Shown: in pieces, positions 8,220-16,048 of the stretch
Position numbering within the stretch: the stretch's first letter is position 1
Layout: the number at the start of each line of letters is the position of its first letter
Origin: Veillonella denticariosi JCM 15641
GTDB taxonomy: Bacteria; Bacillota; Negativicutes; Veillonellales; Veillonellaceae
Direction of reading: 5' to 3'
Assembly (NCBI RefSeq): GCF_002959855.1
Contig: NZ_PPDB01000007.1
Location: 620,001 to 684,000 of the forward strand
Length of the DNA stretch: 64,000 bases
Notes under the pieces: model-generated
Database searches by the model: none
Told to the model about the DNA's origin: nothing
Seen by the model: the letters and a program-made list of their open reading frames with translations, nothing else
Program-made: the position numbers and the translations under genes

Positions 8220-10202
8220 CTATCTACTATAGGTGAGAAATGTTACGGATGTGACAAGATCTAATTTTCCTTCGACGGTATTCCATCGCAACATAAGCTG
8301 ACCATCATCACTTGTATATTCCTTAACAATACCGAGCTCTTTAAATACATCTAAAGAGGCCAAGGCACTGCGATTATTCTGTTCTGCCGGCTTACGGCGT
8401 AAAATAGCCTGTTCCACATGATAAACAGATTGGCTGTTCCCGCGCATGGAATGCTTCACGATAACGTACATCTGACGCAGGCCTTCTGCGGTCAAGCTGA
8501 TAGGTTCCTCCGTGATCGGTTCTATATCCTGAATCATAAGTTGCGGGGACACGGTACCTTGCCATTCATTTTTCTGCAATGAAAAGGCTACTTTCACCTT
8601 TGTCCCTACAAATATCAATTTAAATAATTCAGGTCGGTTCCAAGCAATTGCATCCAAAGTACCCCTGGAGGTCTCTAAAATCACCTTGCAGTGAGTCTTC
8701 AGCTGCCCCATAAGCATAATATCCTGTACAACGGCTTCCATAACGGCAAATACAGGTGTGCTGTTTGCCATTCCGTACGGTTCTAACGCGGATATACTGT
8801 CTATAATATCCACATCGATGTCATCCACAGGCAGTTCCGCATCAATGGAGATAACCGGTACATATTCGTCATCATCTATCGTACGCTTACAGTACTCCGT
8901 CAGACGACTGCGCAGTTCATCTATGCGATTCATATCAATGCTGAATCCCGCTGCAGCCGCATGACCGCCGAACTGAATCAGTATATCCTCGCAGGATTTC
9001 AACGCATCGTAGATATTAAAACCATCAATACTGCGGCAGGATCCTTTGCCTATGCCGTCATGAAAGCTGATGACCAATGTAGGCTTATAAAATTCCTCCA
9101 CTAATCGGGACGCCACAATTCCTATTACGCCCGGATGCCACTCTTCACCGGCTACGACGGTTACATAATCCGCCTCATGGCCTTGATTCAATACGTCGAT
9201 GCGAGCTTGTTCATAAATATTACGCTCCAACTCTTGCCGTTCCCGATTCGTCTCATTTAATTCCTCTGCAATCGCTTCGGCCACGTCACTATCATCAGTC
9301 ACTAATAATTCTACGGCGCGAGTGGCGTGTGTGACACGTCCTGCCGCATTTAAACGCGGTGCCAATGTAAAACCGATATGACCGGATGTGATATTTTTTT
9401 CATGCAAACCCGACACATCAATGAGTTTATGAATGCCCAGATTAGGATGCTCATTCATCTTCTCAAGGCCGGCTTTCACGATGACCCGATTTTCCCCGAC
9501 AAGAGGCACCACATCAGCAACAGTTCCCAGAGCCACGATATCGAGATCATCCAGATACCATTCGCCATACTTCGTGAGCCATAAGGCCTGACATAGTTTA
9601 AAAGCCACACCTACGCCGGATAAATTCTTATCCGTATAAGGGCAATCCTTCTGCTTATGATTAATCACCGCCTTGGCACGGGGGATTCTATCCGGCGCCG
9701 TATGATGATCCGTAATAATTATATCAAGCCGATCCCGAACAGCCTCCACGATATCATATGAGCTGATACCGCAGTCAACGGTGATAACAAGCGCCGTTCC
9801 CTGCTCCACAAGATGCTCAAGAGCCTCTAAATTTAAACCGTAACCTTCACTTTGTCGCTCCGGTATATAATAACTCACATTGGCATGTAACCGCTGAAAA
9901 AAACGATATAACAAAGATGTCGCCGTAATACCGTCCACATCGTAATCACCATAAATCACGATGGGCTTATTCTCCTCTAGCGTCTTCTGAATCAACGAAA
10001 CGGCGATATCCATATCCTTCAATGTAAACGGGTCAAGCAAATCGGACAAATTACCCGTTAAAAAACGGCGGCCTTCATTGACATCGATGTGACGATTCAC
10101 CATTAACTTTGCGACGATAGGATTTACACCAAGTTCACGGATTAAGATATTCTCTTGTTCTGTATCCCCCGACGAGAGTCTCCAACGCTTCTTTCTAATC
10201 AT
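8220..10202 (-). CDS. recJ: Single-strand-DNA exonuclease RecJ
   Basis: A DHH-family 5'-to-3' exonuclease for recombination and mismatch repair. The 660-residue protein shows the phosphoesterase motifs IVIYGDYDVDG, ALVITVDCGIS and IIITDHHTAP (DHH). The DHHA1 region with FGGHAAAAGFS and a C-terminal OB-fold follow. The ATG at 10202 has GAGG 6 nt upstream; upstream in-frame TTG codons are less likely. It heads the operon down to aspS. A TATAAT box (10272-10277) followed by a Fur-box-like repeat lies in the 193-bp gap after hydG. Confidence 0.95.
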   Translation of the reverse strand: MIRKKRWRLSSGDTEQENILIRELGVNPIVAKLMVNRHIDVNEGRRFLTGNLSDLLDPFTLKDMDIAVSLIQKTLEENKPIVIYGDYDVDGITATSLLYRFFQRLHANVSYYIPERQSEGYGLNLEALEHLVEQGTALVITVDCGISSYDIVEAVRDRLDIIITDHHTAPDRIPRAKAVINHKQKDCPYTDKNLSGVGVAFKLCQALWLTKYGEWYLDDLDIVALGTVADVVPLVGENRVIVKAGLEKMNEHPNLGIHKLIDVSGLHEKNITSGHIGFTLAPRLNAAGRVTHATRAVELLVTDDSDVAEAIAEELNETNRERQELERNIYEQARIDVLNQGHEADYVTVVAGEEWHPGVIGIVASRLVEEFYKPTLVISFHDGIGKGSCRSIDGFNIYDALKSCEDILIQFGGHAAAAGFSIDMNRIDELRSRLTEYCKRTIDDDEYVPVISIDAELPVDDIDVDIIDSISALEPYGMANSTPVFAVMEAVVQDIMLMGQLKTHCKVILETSRGTLDAIAWNRPELFKLIFVGTKVKVAFSLQKNEWQGTVSPQLMIQDIEPITEEPISLTAEGLRQMYVIVKHSMRGNSQSVYHVEQAILRRKPAEQNNRSALASLDVFKELGIVKEYTSDDGQLMLRWNTVEGKLDLVTSVTFLTYSR

Positions 10203-10249
10203 CACATGCCTCAACAATTTATAATCAATATCATTCTCTGATTTAACGT

Positions 10250-10277
10250 ATTATCATTATCATTATTATCTATTATA
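10250..10277 (-). promoter_or_regulatory. Promoter -10 box with overlapping Fur-box-like repeat
   Basis: On the minus strand TATAAT (10272-10277) is followed at once by GATAAT-AAT-GATAAT-GATAAT (10250-10270). The repeated GATAAT hexamer is the unit of the classical Fur box. The -35 region is weak. A repressor bound here would cover the transcription start of the operon that contains the Fur-family gene and hemZ. The match is to hexamers only and does not complete the inverted CATTATC half. Confidence 0.4.
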
Positions 10278-10347
10278 CAATAAAACGCCTTTAAAATAAA
10301 ATAATTTATATATTTTATTCTCAATTAATTGATAAGTTCTTCTCAAC

Positions 10348-10380
10348 AAAAAAGAATCTCCCATTATCAATAGGAGATTC
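10348..10380 (-). terminator. Rho-independent terminator of hydG
   Basis: GAATCTCC and GGAGATTC form an 8-bp stem with an 11-nt loop, followed on the minus strand by a U6 run. It lies 17 nt after the hydG stop and separates hydG from the recJ operon. Confidence 0.8.
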
Positions 10381-10396
10381 TATATCAGTGAGCCAC

Positions 10397-11815
10397 TTAG
10401 AACCGGAAGTCCCGTTCGCCATCCTTCATCTGTGCAATATACGCTTTTGCTTTGTCTTTAACTAAGTCATTTTTAATATTTTCCAACTGGCTTTCAATAA
10501 CCTTGGCCCCATGAGTCTTAGTCTTTTCGTTACCATAATCCATAATGTATTCATTCAACGTCATTAACGCATTCGGCTGACAGCAATTATGAATTTGTCC
10601 GGATTTAGCCAATGCCATAAAACGATCCCCTGTACGACCAGCGCGATAACATGCGGTGCAGAAACTAGGCACATAGCCGAGATCCAGAAGCCAATCCACG
10701 ATTTCATCCAATGTACGCGTATCACTACGGTCGAATTGAGCGGAGTTATCCTCCGGTTTTTCTTCTTCTTTGTATCCGCCTACACTGGTACGGGATCCGC
10801 CGCTGATTTGCGAAATCCCCAATGCCAATCCCCGTTCACGCATTTCCTGCGTTTCCCGCGTGGACATGATCATACCCGTATACGGCGTGGATACGCGAAT
10901 GAGAGCGACGATTTTTTCAAAAATATCATCCGGCACGGCATTGCTGAAATCATCTACATCGATATCGTCAGCCGGACAAATACGAGGTACTGAAATTGTA
11001 TGTGGACCTACCCCGAATACCGCTTCCAAATGCTCCGCATGCATCAAGAGTCCTACGAAGTCGTATTTATAATGCTCCAAGCCGTAAAGAACACCGATGC
11101 CTACATCATCGATTCCGCCCTGCATGGCACGGTCCATCGCTTCCGTATGGTATGCATAATCGCTTTTAGGCCCTGTCGGATGCAACGCTTCATAGTTCTC
11201 CTTATTGTACGTCTCTTGAAACAATGTATACGTCCCGATGCCGACATCATGCAGTTTTTTATAATTCTCTACGGAACATGCCGCAATATTGACATTAACC
11301 CGGCGAATCTCACCATTTTTATTCTTGATGCTGTAAATGGTTTTAATGGACTCCAGAATATATTCGAGAGGATTATTGAGAGGGTCTTCACCGGACTCGA
11401 TAACGATACGTTTGTGCCCCATCGCTTCTAAGGCGATAACCTCTTCCTTAATCTGTTCCTGCGTCAATTTTTTTCGTTTAATGTCGCGATTTTTGGAATG
11501 ATACGGACAATAAACGCAGCCATTGATACAATAGTTGGACAAATACAATGGAGCAAATAAAACGATACGATCCCCATAAATACTTTTCTTAATCTCTTTA
11601 GCTAAAGCAAACAGCTTTTCCTTATATTCAGGCAAAGGACATTCTAACAGCACCGCTGCTTCTCGATGATTTAACCCCTTGAACGTTGCAGCCTTTGCTA
11701 AAATCTCATCCAACAACTCCCGATTTTCCTTATTTTCCTCTGCATAAGCAAGAGTATCAAGAATTTCCTGATGGGAAATAAATTCCTCCGCCTTTGGAGA
11801 TTTTACATCATACAT
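10397..11815 (-). CDS. hydG: [FeFe]-hydrogenase maturase HydG
   Basis: A radical SAM tyrosine lyase that makes the CO and CN ligands of the H-cluster. The 472-residue protein has the SAM cluster motif CINGCVYC (CX3CX2C) near residue 100. At the C-terminus it has the auxiliary-cluster motif starting at CTAC and ending at CC after 22 residues, which fits the CX2CX22C pattern that separates HydG from ThiH. The ATG at 11815 has TGAGGT 7 nt upstream and gives MYDVKSPKAEEF; the in-frame GTG/ATG 36 nt earlier lacks a good site. HydE, HydF and the hydrogenase are not in the window. The gene is flanked by its own promoter and terminator. Confidence 0.92.
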   Translation of the reverse strand: MYDVKSPKAEEFISHQEILDTLAYAEENKENRELLDEILAKAATFKGLNHREAAVLLECPLPEYKEKLFALAKEIKKSIYGDRIVLFAPLYLSNYCINGCVYCPYHSKNRDIKRKKLTQEQIKEEVIALEAMGHKRIVIESGEDPLNNPLEYILESIKTIYSIKNKNGEIRRVNVNIAACSVENYKKLHDVGIGTYTLFQETYNKENYEALHPTGPKSDYAYHTEAMDRAMQGGIDDVGIGVLYGLEHYKYDFVGLLMHAEHLEAVFGVGPHTISVPRICPADDIDVDDFSNAVPDDIFEKIVALIRVSTPYTGMIMSTRETQEMRERGLALGISQISGGSRTSVGGYKEEEKPEDNSAQFDRSDTRTLDEIVDWLLDLGYVPSFCTACYRAGRTGDRFMALAKSGQIHNCCQPNALMTLNEYIMDYGNEKTKTHGAKVIESQLENIKNDLVKDKAKAYIAQMKDGERDFRF

Positions 11816-11925
11816 AGTACTTACCTCAAATCTTTCCAGTGGCCACGCCACCCCTCTTTAGGTTTATGAAAGTATATGACAACCAGTTCTCTGGTATTTC
11901 ACTGATACTTTACATAGTATACCAC

Positions 11926-11934
11926 TATTCCTAC
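11926..11934 (-). promoter_or_regulatory. Extended -10 promoter element of hydG
   Basis: TGGTATACT on the minus strand is an extended -10 (TGn plus TATACT) about 110 nt before the hydG start. I see no good -35 box. The leader between it and hydG contains a small inverted repeat ACCAG-AGAA-CTGGT. The remaining bases of the 292-bp gap (11935-12057) show nothing I recognise. Confidence 0.35.
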
Positions 11935-12057
11935 TAAAATGCATTGGAATTTCGCACATATAAAAAGATTGTCCCTTTAATCAGGCATGCAACCTCTTTA
12001 TATGTAAGCCATTTAAAAGCATATCAATTTACCATACACGATATGCAAAAATACCAT

Positions 12058-12091
12058 ACAAAAAATCCCCAGCGGATTAACCGCTAGGGAT
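12058..12091 (-). terminator. Terminator of the rplU-prp-rpmA operon
   Basis: ATCCC-T-AGCGG pairs with CCGCT-G-GGGAT around a 5-nt loop (10 of 11 pairs) and is followed by a U-rich tract on the minus strand. It lies 16 nt after the rpmA stop. Confidence 0.85.
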
Positions 12092-12107
12092 CTAAGGTCT
12101 TGTAAAA

Positions 12108-12392
12108 TTAAGCTTCTACAGGGTATACACTAACTTTACGGTTATAACGACCGGCACGTTCAAAAGCCACTTTACCAGGCACAAGTGCAAATAAAGTGTC
12201 ATCTTTACCGATGCCTACGTTAGTACCAGGATGAAAATGAGTACCACGTTGACGAACGATGATGTTACCGCTCTTTACGATGGAACCGTCATGGCATTTA
12301 ACACCAAGGCGTTTAGATTCACTGTCACGACCGTTACGAGTACTGGACACACCTTTTTTATGTGCGAACAATTGCAAATCAAAAGTAAACAT
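12108..12392 (-). CDS. rpmA: Ribosomal protein L27 with cleavable N-terminal extension
   Basis: A large-subunit protein whose N-terminus reaches toward the peptidyl-transferase centre. The 94 residues begin MFTFDLQLF before the mature start [15 protein letters not shown]. This short leader ending in a phenylalanine is the Firmicute-type extension removed by the cysteine protease Prp, whose gene is directly upstream. The ATG at 12392 has AGGAGG 8 nt upstream, while the earlier in-frame GTG overlaps that site. Co-transcribed with rplU and prp. Confidence 0.97.
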   Translation of the reverse strand: MFTFDLQLFAHKKGVSSTRNGRDSESKRLGVKCHDGSIVKSGNIIVRQRGTHFHPGTNVGIGKDDTLFALVPGKVAFERAGRYNRKVSVYPVEA

Positions 12393-12404
12393 TAAGTTCA
12401 CCTC

Positions 12405-12719
12405 CTATATTTCGTGTATTTGGACAAACTCCGGATACTGACGACTGATTTCCTCGAAGCCGAGGATCATAGTCTCCAAAATATCCTGTCCACTCCGGTT
12501 AATCGTACCGGAGAGAACCATATCACATCGACCTTCGCTATTGGTATACTCCCCTTCTTGCTTGGCAATACGGGTCAAACCTAACATCGCCGTCGCCGAT
12601 AAGGCAGACAATGCGGCGCATACAATATCGAAGCCATGCTCATCATATCCTGCATGACCGGACATGTGACATCCAGTTACCTGACCGTCACTATTCCGCT
12701 GGATTCCGATGGAAACCAT
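12405..12719 (-). CDS. prp: Ribosomal-processing cysteine protease Prp
   Basis: A 104-residue protease that trims the L27 N-terminus. It shows the family signature GHAGYDEHGFDIVCAALSAL: the histidine of the SGHAGY segment and the cysteine of VCAALS form the catalytic pair. It lies between rplU (2 nt after its stop) and rpmA (12 nt before its start), the conserved order. There is almost no ribosome-binding site before the ATG, so translation is probably coupled to rplU. Confidence 0.95.
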   Translation of the reverse strand: MVSIGIQRNSDGQVTGCHMSGHAGYDEHGFDIVCAALSALSATAMLGLTRIAKQEGEYTNSEGRCDMVLSGTINRSGQDILETMILGFEEISRQYPEFVQIHEI

Positions 12720-12721
12720 AA

Positions 12722-13033
12722 TTAAGCTTGGATAGATTCAATACGAACTTTTGTGAACGGTTGGCGATGGCCTTGGCGGCGACGGTAATTGGATTTAGCT
12801 TTGTATTTGAAAACTAAGATCTTTTTACCTTTACCTTGCTCAAGCACCGTACCTGTAACCTTTGCACCGTTTACAAGAGGAGCGCCAACTTTAACGTCAC
12901 CGTCATTCACTACAGTCAAAACTTCTTCGAATGTAACGGAATCGTTAGCAGCTGCTTCCAATTTTTCGATAGTAATTACATCGCCTTCAGCAACGCGATA
13001 TTGCTTACCACCGGTTTTAATAATTGCGTACAT
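12722..13033 (-). CDS. rplU: Ribosomal protein L21
   Basis: A 103-residue 50S protein that binds 23S rRNA. It starts [18 protein letters not shown] and ends with the basic [17 protein letters not shown] segment, both typical of L21. AAGGAGGTG precedes the ATG. First gene of the rplU-prp-rpmA operon, with an L21-type leader and a strong promoter upstream. Confidence 0.98.
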   Translation of the reverse strand: MYAIIKTGGKQYRVAEGDVITIEKLEAAANDSVTFEEVLTVVNDGDVKVGAPLVNGAKVTGTVLEQGKGKKILVFKYKAKSNYRRRQGHRQPFTKVRIESIQA

Positions 13034-13142
13034 GAGAACACCTCCTTGTTATCGAACTCGCTGAATACGGTATCCCGACCCGGAGCCGGGCGTTTAAACC
13101 TACTTCATGCGGATTGCAAAGTTCAGAAAACCGAACTAATAC
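13034..13142 (-). ncRNA. L21 leader (autoregulatory mRNA leader)
   Basis: About 110 nt of 5' leader precede rplU. It holds GC-rich paired segments, including CCCGGCTCCGGG and GGTTTTCTGAACTTTGC, in the place where Firmicutes carry the L21 leader, an RNA thought to bind L21 or its operon products and control expression. The call rests on position and on visible pairing; a covariance search would settle it. Confidence 0.55.
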
Positions 13143-13148
13143 TGATAT

Positions 13149-13177
13149 AGTATACCTTGTTTCACCCCTGTTGTCAA
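13149..13177 (-). promoter_or_regulatory. Promoter of rplU-prp-rpmA
   Basis: TTGACA (13172-13177), a 17-nt spacer and TATACT (13149-13154) on the minus strand: nearly perfect sigma-A boxes, as expected for a ribosomal protein operon. Start near 13142. Confidence 0.85.
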
Positions 13178-13234
13178 ACGAAAATCAAGGTTATTCCGCT
13201 GTATTTGATACTTTCACAGATAGACTCGTTCACA

Positions 13235-13801
13235 TCAACCGATGAGACCCAAATGCTGTAATAAAATCTTAGTCCCGATGAGGATCAATACACCTCCGCC
13301 GAGAATATCCGCGTATTTACCGACAAAGCGGCCCATAAATTTCCCTAAGTATATACCGATTAAGGAGATACCAAATGTAATCAGTCCTATAATAGCCGAA
13401 GCTTCCCATACATTGATAGGCAAAAATGCAAATGTAAGCCCTACCGCCATCGCATCGAGACTCGTGGCGACGGAGAGCATGAGCATTTCCCATGCACCGA
13501 GAAGCGGTTTATCATCGTCATCAGTCTCATCCCCCAAGCCGTCGCGAATCATGGCGATGCCTAAATAACCGAGCAGCCCGAAGATAATCCAATGATCCCA
13601 ATCAGAAATAATATCTATGAACTGACGACCGATGAGCCACCCGATAACAGGCATAATAAACTGAAACAGGCCAAATAAAAAGGCTAATGTAATTTTACGA
13701 CCATTAGATCCGCCAGGGATAGTCAACCCCTTTCCGATGGACACGCCAAATGCGTCCATCGCGAGACCTATACTGATTAATACGATTTCAATTAACGACA
13801 C
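13235..13801 (-). CDS. mntP: Manganese efflux pump MntP
   Basis: A 188-residue inner-membrane protein with six predicted helices arranged as two similar halves. The conserved acidic positions are visible as SIGLAMDAFGVSIGKG near the N-terminus and SVATSLDAMAVG in the second half, the MntP (former DUF204) signatures. It exports Mn2+ to prevent toxicity. It starts with GTG after AGGTGG and follows rng by 27 nt, so it is probably the last gene of the mre-to-rng run. No yybP-ykoY manganese riboswitch fits into the short gap. Confidence 0.9.
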   Translation of the reverse strand: MSLIEIVLISIGLAMDAFGVSIGKGLTIPGGSNGRKITLAFLFGLFQFIMPVIGWLIGRQFIDIISDWDHWIIFGLLGYLGIAMIRDGLGDETDDDDKPLLGAWEMLMLSVATSLDAMAVGLTFAFLPINVWEASAIIGLITFGISLIGIYLGKFMGRFVGKYADILGGGVLILIGTKILLQHLGLIG

Positions 13802-13828
13802 ACTACCACCTATTAATATACTACATAC

Positions 13829-15256
13829 TTACTCGGACACGGCCATCAACGAATATCCTTCGCGACTGATATTGGGGTTCACCACAACGGAAATCTTGCG
13901 TCCTATAGACTCACCCAGATCTGCCAAAACATGTTTTGACAAATATTGTGCCACTTCTGGATGAACTTCGATTTCTAAATCGGTCTTAATGCGGCCCGAC
14001 TTAAACAGTTCCCGTATACGCCGAATGATTTGCATATATACGGTGCGTCCGGACAACATATAGCCTGTTCCGCCGCACTGAGGGCACGTATCAAACATCA
14101 GGGTCTGTAACCCCTGACGGGCCCGCTTCCGCGTCATTTCAACAAGGCCTAACGAGCTGATGCCGCACACAACGGTCTTCATCTTGTCCAGTTTAGCCTG
14201 CGACGCCAACAGATTTAATAATTCCTGCTGATGCTCTTTATCCTTCATATCGATAAAATCGACTACAATAATTCCGCCGATATCACGCAAGCGCAATTGA
14301 CGGCAGATTTCTTTTGCCGCCTCTTTATTCACTGTAAAAGCCAGATCCTCCAGCTTATTGGACCGACCCGTATAATGTGCGGAGTTCACGTCAAACACGG
14401 TAAGGGCCTCCGTGTGATCGATACGGATAGAGCCGCCGGACGGCAAATCGATATCGCGAGAGATAAGATTTTCCAATCGAGGTTCAATGTGATTCGCCTT
14501 GAAAATAGGCGTGCTGTCCCGATGACGCGTAACCTTTATAGATTGTGACGTCGGACCATGTCCCAGTAAATCTGTTAAGCGAGATTCGGCCATATCGGAG
14601 TCGACGATGATTTCCTCTACATTACGATGGGCGTAATCCCTCACGAGGCGGAACCAAAAGTCCGCATCGCTGTACAGGTCCGTACCGCTCTTGGCAACTT
14701 TAAAACGCTTTAATATGTGCTGCCATGTACGCCATAAGTAGTCCATATCATGAACAATTTCCTCGGCATTCGCCTTAGCCGCCGCCGTGCGGATGATAAA
14801 TCCGCAGCTGTCCTGCACATAGGGCTTCGCCAGTTCCTGCAATTGACTGCGTACGGCTTCATCGGTGATTTTCTTTGAAATATGTATGCCTTCCGAATAT
14901 GGCAGCAACACCATAAAGCGGCCTGCAAGGCTCACATCGGCCGTAACACGAGCTCCTTTTCCGAGCATTTCTTCCTTCACCACTTGTACCAGAATTTGCT
15001 GTCCCACGGATAACCGGGGTAGGATCTTCTGTTCCTTACCCTGCTGCAGATTCAGATATGCATTCTGAGAGCCGCCGATATCAACAAAAGCGGCCTGCAT
15101 GCCGGGCAATATATTTTTTACGGTCCCCTTGTACATATGATTTGCTATATGAGTTTCATCGAAGCGTTCCAATGCAAAGTCTACCAGCTGCCCCTCTTCG
15201 TCCACAACGGCCATGCGCACCTCTTCGCGCATCACATTAACCAGAATTTTATGCAT
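13829..15256 (-). CDS. rng: Ribonuclease G/E family endoribonuclease
   Basis: A 475-residue RNase G-type enzyme that cuts single-stranded RNA in rRNA and mRNA processing. An S1 domain is split by the fold at the N-terminus (YKGTVKNILPGMQAAFVDIG). The catalytic DNase I-like part carries FDVNSAHYTG and IIVVDFIDM, whose aspartates bind magnesium, and the zinc-link CPQCGGTGYM lies near the C-terminus. The long C-terminal scaffold of E. coli RNase E is absent. The ATG has AAAGGAGGG upstream. It follows the two radical-SAM-associated genes, a common Firmicute arrangement that continues to L21/L27. Confidence 0.93.
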   Translation of the reverse strand: MHKILVNVMREEVRMAVVDEEGQLVDFALERFDETHIANHMYKGTVKNILPGMQAAFVDIGGSQNAYLNLQQGKEQKILPRLSVGQQILVQVVKEEMLGKGARVTADVSLAGRFMVLLPYSEGIHISKKITDEAVRSQLQELAKPYVQDSCGFIIRTAAAKANAEEIVHDMDYLWRTWQHILKRFKVAKSGTDLYSDADFWFRLVRDYAHRNVEEIIVDSDMAESRLTDLLGHGPTSQSIKVTRHRDSTPIFKANHIEPRLENLISRDIDLPSGGSIRIDHTEALTVFDVNSAHYTGRSNKLEDLAFTVNKEAAKEICRQLRLRDIGGIIVVDFIDMKDKEHQQELLNLLASQAKLDKMKTVVCGISSLGLVEMTRKRARQGLQTLMFDTCPQCGGTGYMLSGRTVYMQIIRRIRELFKSGRIKTDLEIEVHPEVAQYLSKHVLADLGESIGRKISVVVNPNISREGYSLMAVSE

Positions 15257-15352
15257 CTTATCCCTCCTTTCATCTTGTTATATTATTCTTTTTCTTCAAA
15301 ACATGATCTAAAAACTATTTATATAAAAACTATACGCCCAACGTCCAAAGAT

Positions 15353-16048
15353 TTAATAGTTAATCTCCAACGGCGTAAAGCGCCCCTCATCATTTTCCAC
15401 CATGATTGCTCTTCTATGGATTTCATATCCCGTCGTAATAGGCCAGTTAAATTGATCCTTACCGAGGTTCCACACCTCACTCGGCTTGATAGTCCCTTCC
15501 GGATATATGCCGATGCCCATGCGCAAAGTTACCTGATCACCGTTCATCACGGCCGTAATCGGTTCTTTCACAAAATGTTTCACATCGATAGTACGGGTTT
15601 TCTTCGGCGTCACCTTTTCATAAGAAATATCAGCGGCCTCGTTAAAAGGCTTGAGCAATGTATCCCAATCCGCATACACATCCGTTACAGGACCCGTAAC
15701 TTCATAAACGGCGTAATTACAGATAGCCATCATCTTCTTGACCTTGTCAGGCATTTCTTTACCGTCCAATACCTCAAGGCCCGGAGGCGCCACAAGGTTT
15801 AATCGTTCCATAATTGATTTCAGACTGTCATCCTCAAGCACATCCATGTCGATGTATTCCGCTGCAGCGGTCACACCTAATGCCAGAGCGGAGGAAAAAC
15901 TGATTTTCATATGCGGGTTAAACCCTTCCGAATAGGCCATCTTGATTTCGGCACGGCGAATCATGCGCTCAACGGCCTGAGCATAATCGAGATGTGACAA
16001 GAATCGTAATTCTTCACCTTTATGTAAGGCCAAACGTAACTTTTTCAA
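15353..16048 (-). CDS. TIGR03936 (DUF2344) radical SAM-associated protein
   Basis: A 231-residue protein of the family that partners the B12-binding radical SAM protein encoded directly upstream. The N-terminus MKKLRLALHKGEELRFLSHLDY is the family hallmark. The best start is TTG at 16048, with AAGGAGG 8 nt upstream; the reading frame stays open 24 nt further but an ATG there has no site. It overlaps the upstream gene by 29 nt. Its function is unknown. In some genomes the two are fused, which suggests one complex, possibly for RNA modification next to rng. Confidence 0.85.
   Translation of the reverse strand: MKKLRLALHKGEELRFLSHLDYAQAVERMIRRAEIKMAYSEGFNPHMKISFSSALALGVTAAAEYIDMDVLEDDSLKSIMERLNLVAPPGLEVLDGKEMPDKVKKMMAICNYAVYEVTGPVTDVYADWDTLLKPFNEAADISYEKVTPKKTRTIDVKHFVKEPITAVMNGDQVTLRMGIGIYPEGTIKPSEVWNLGKDQFNWPITTGYEIHRRAIMVENDEGRFTPLEINY

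Noticed and set aside
13142-13234. Manganese (yybP-ykoY) riboswitch for mntP
   Set aside because: This region is downstream of mntP on the coding strand; the real upstream gap to rng is only 27 nt, too short for the aptamer.
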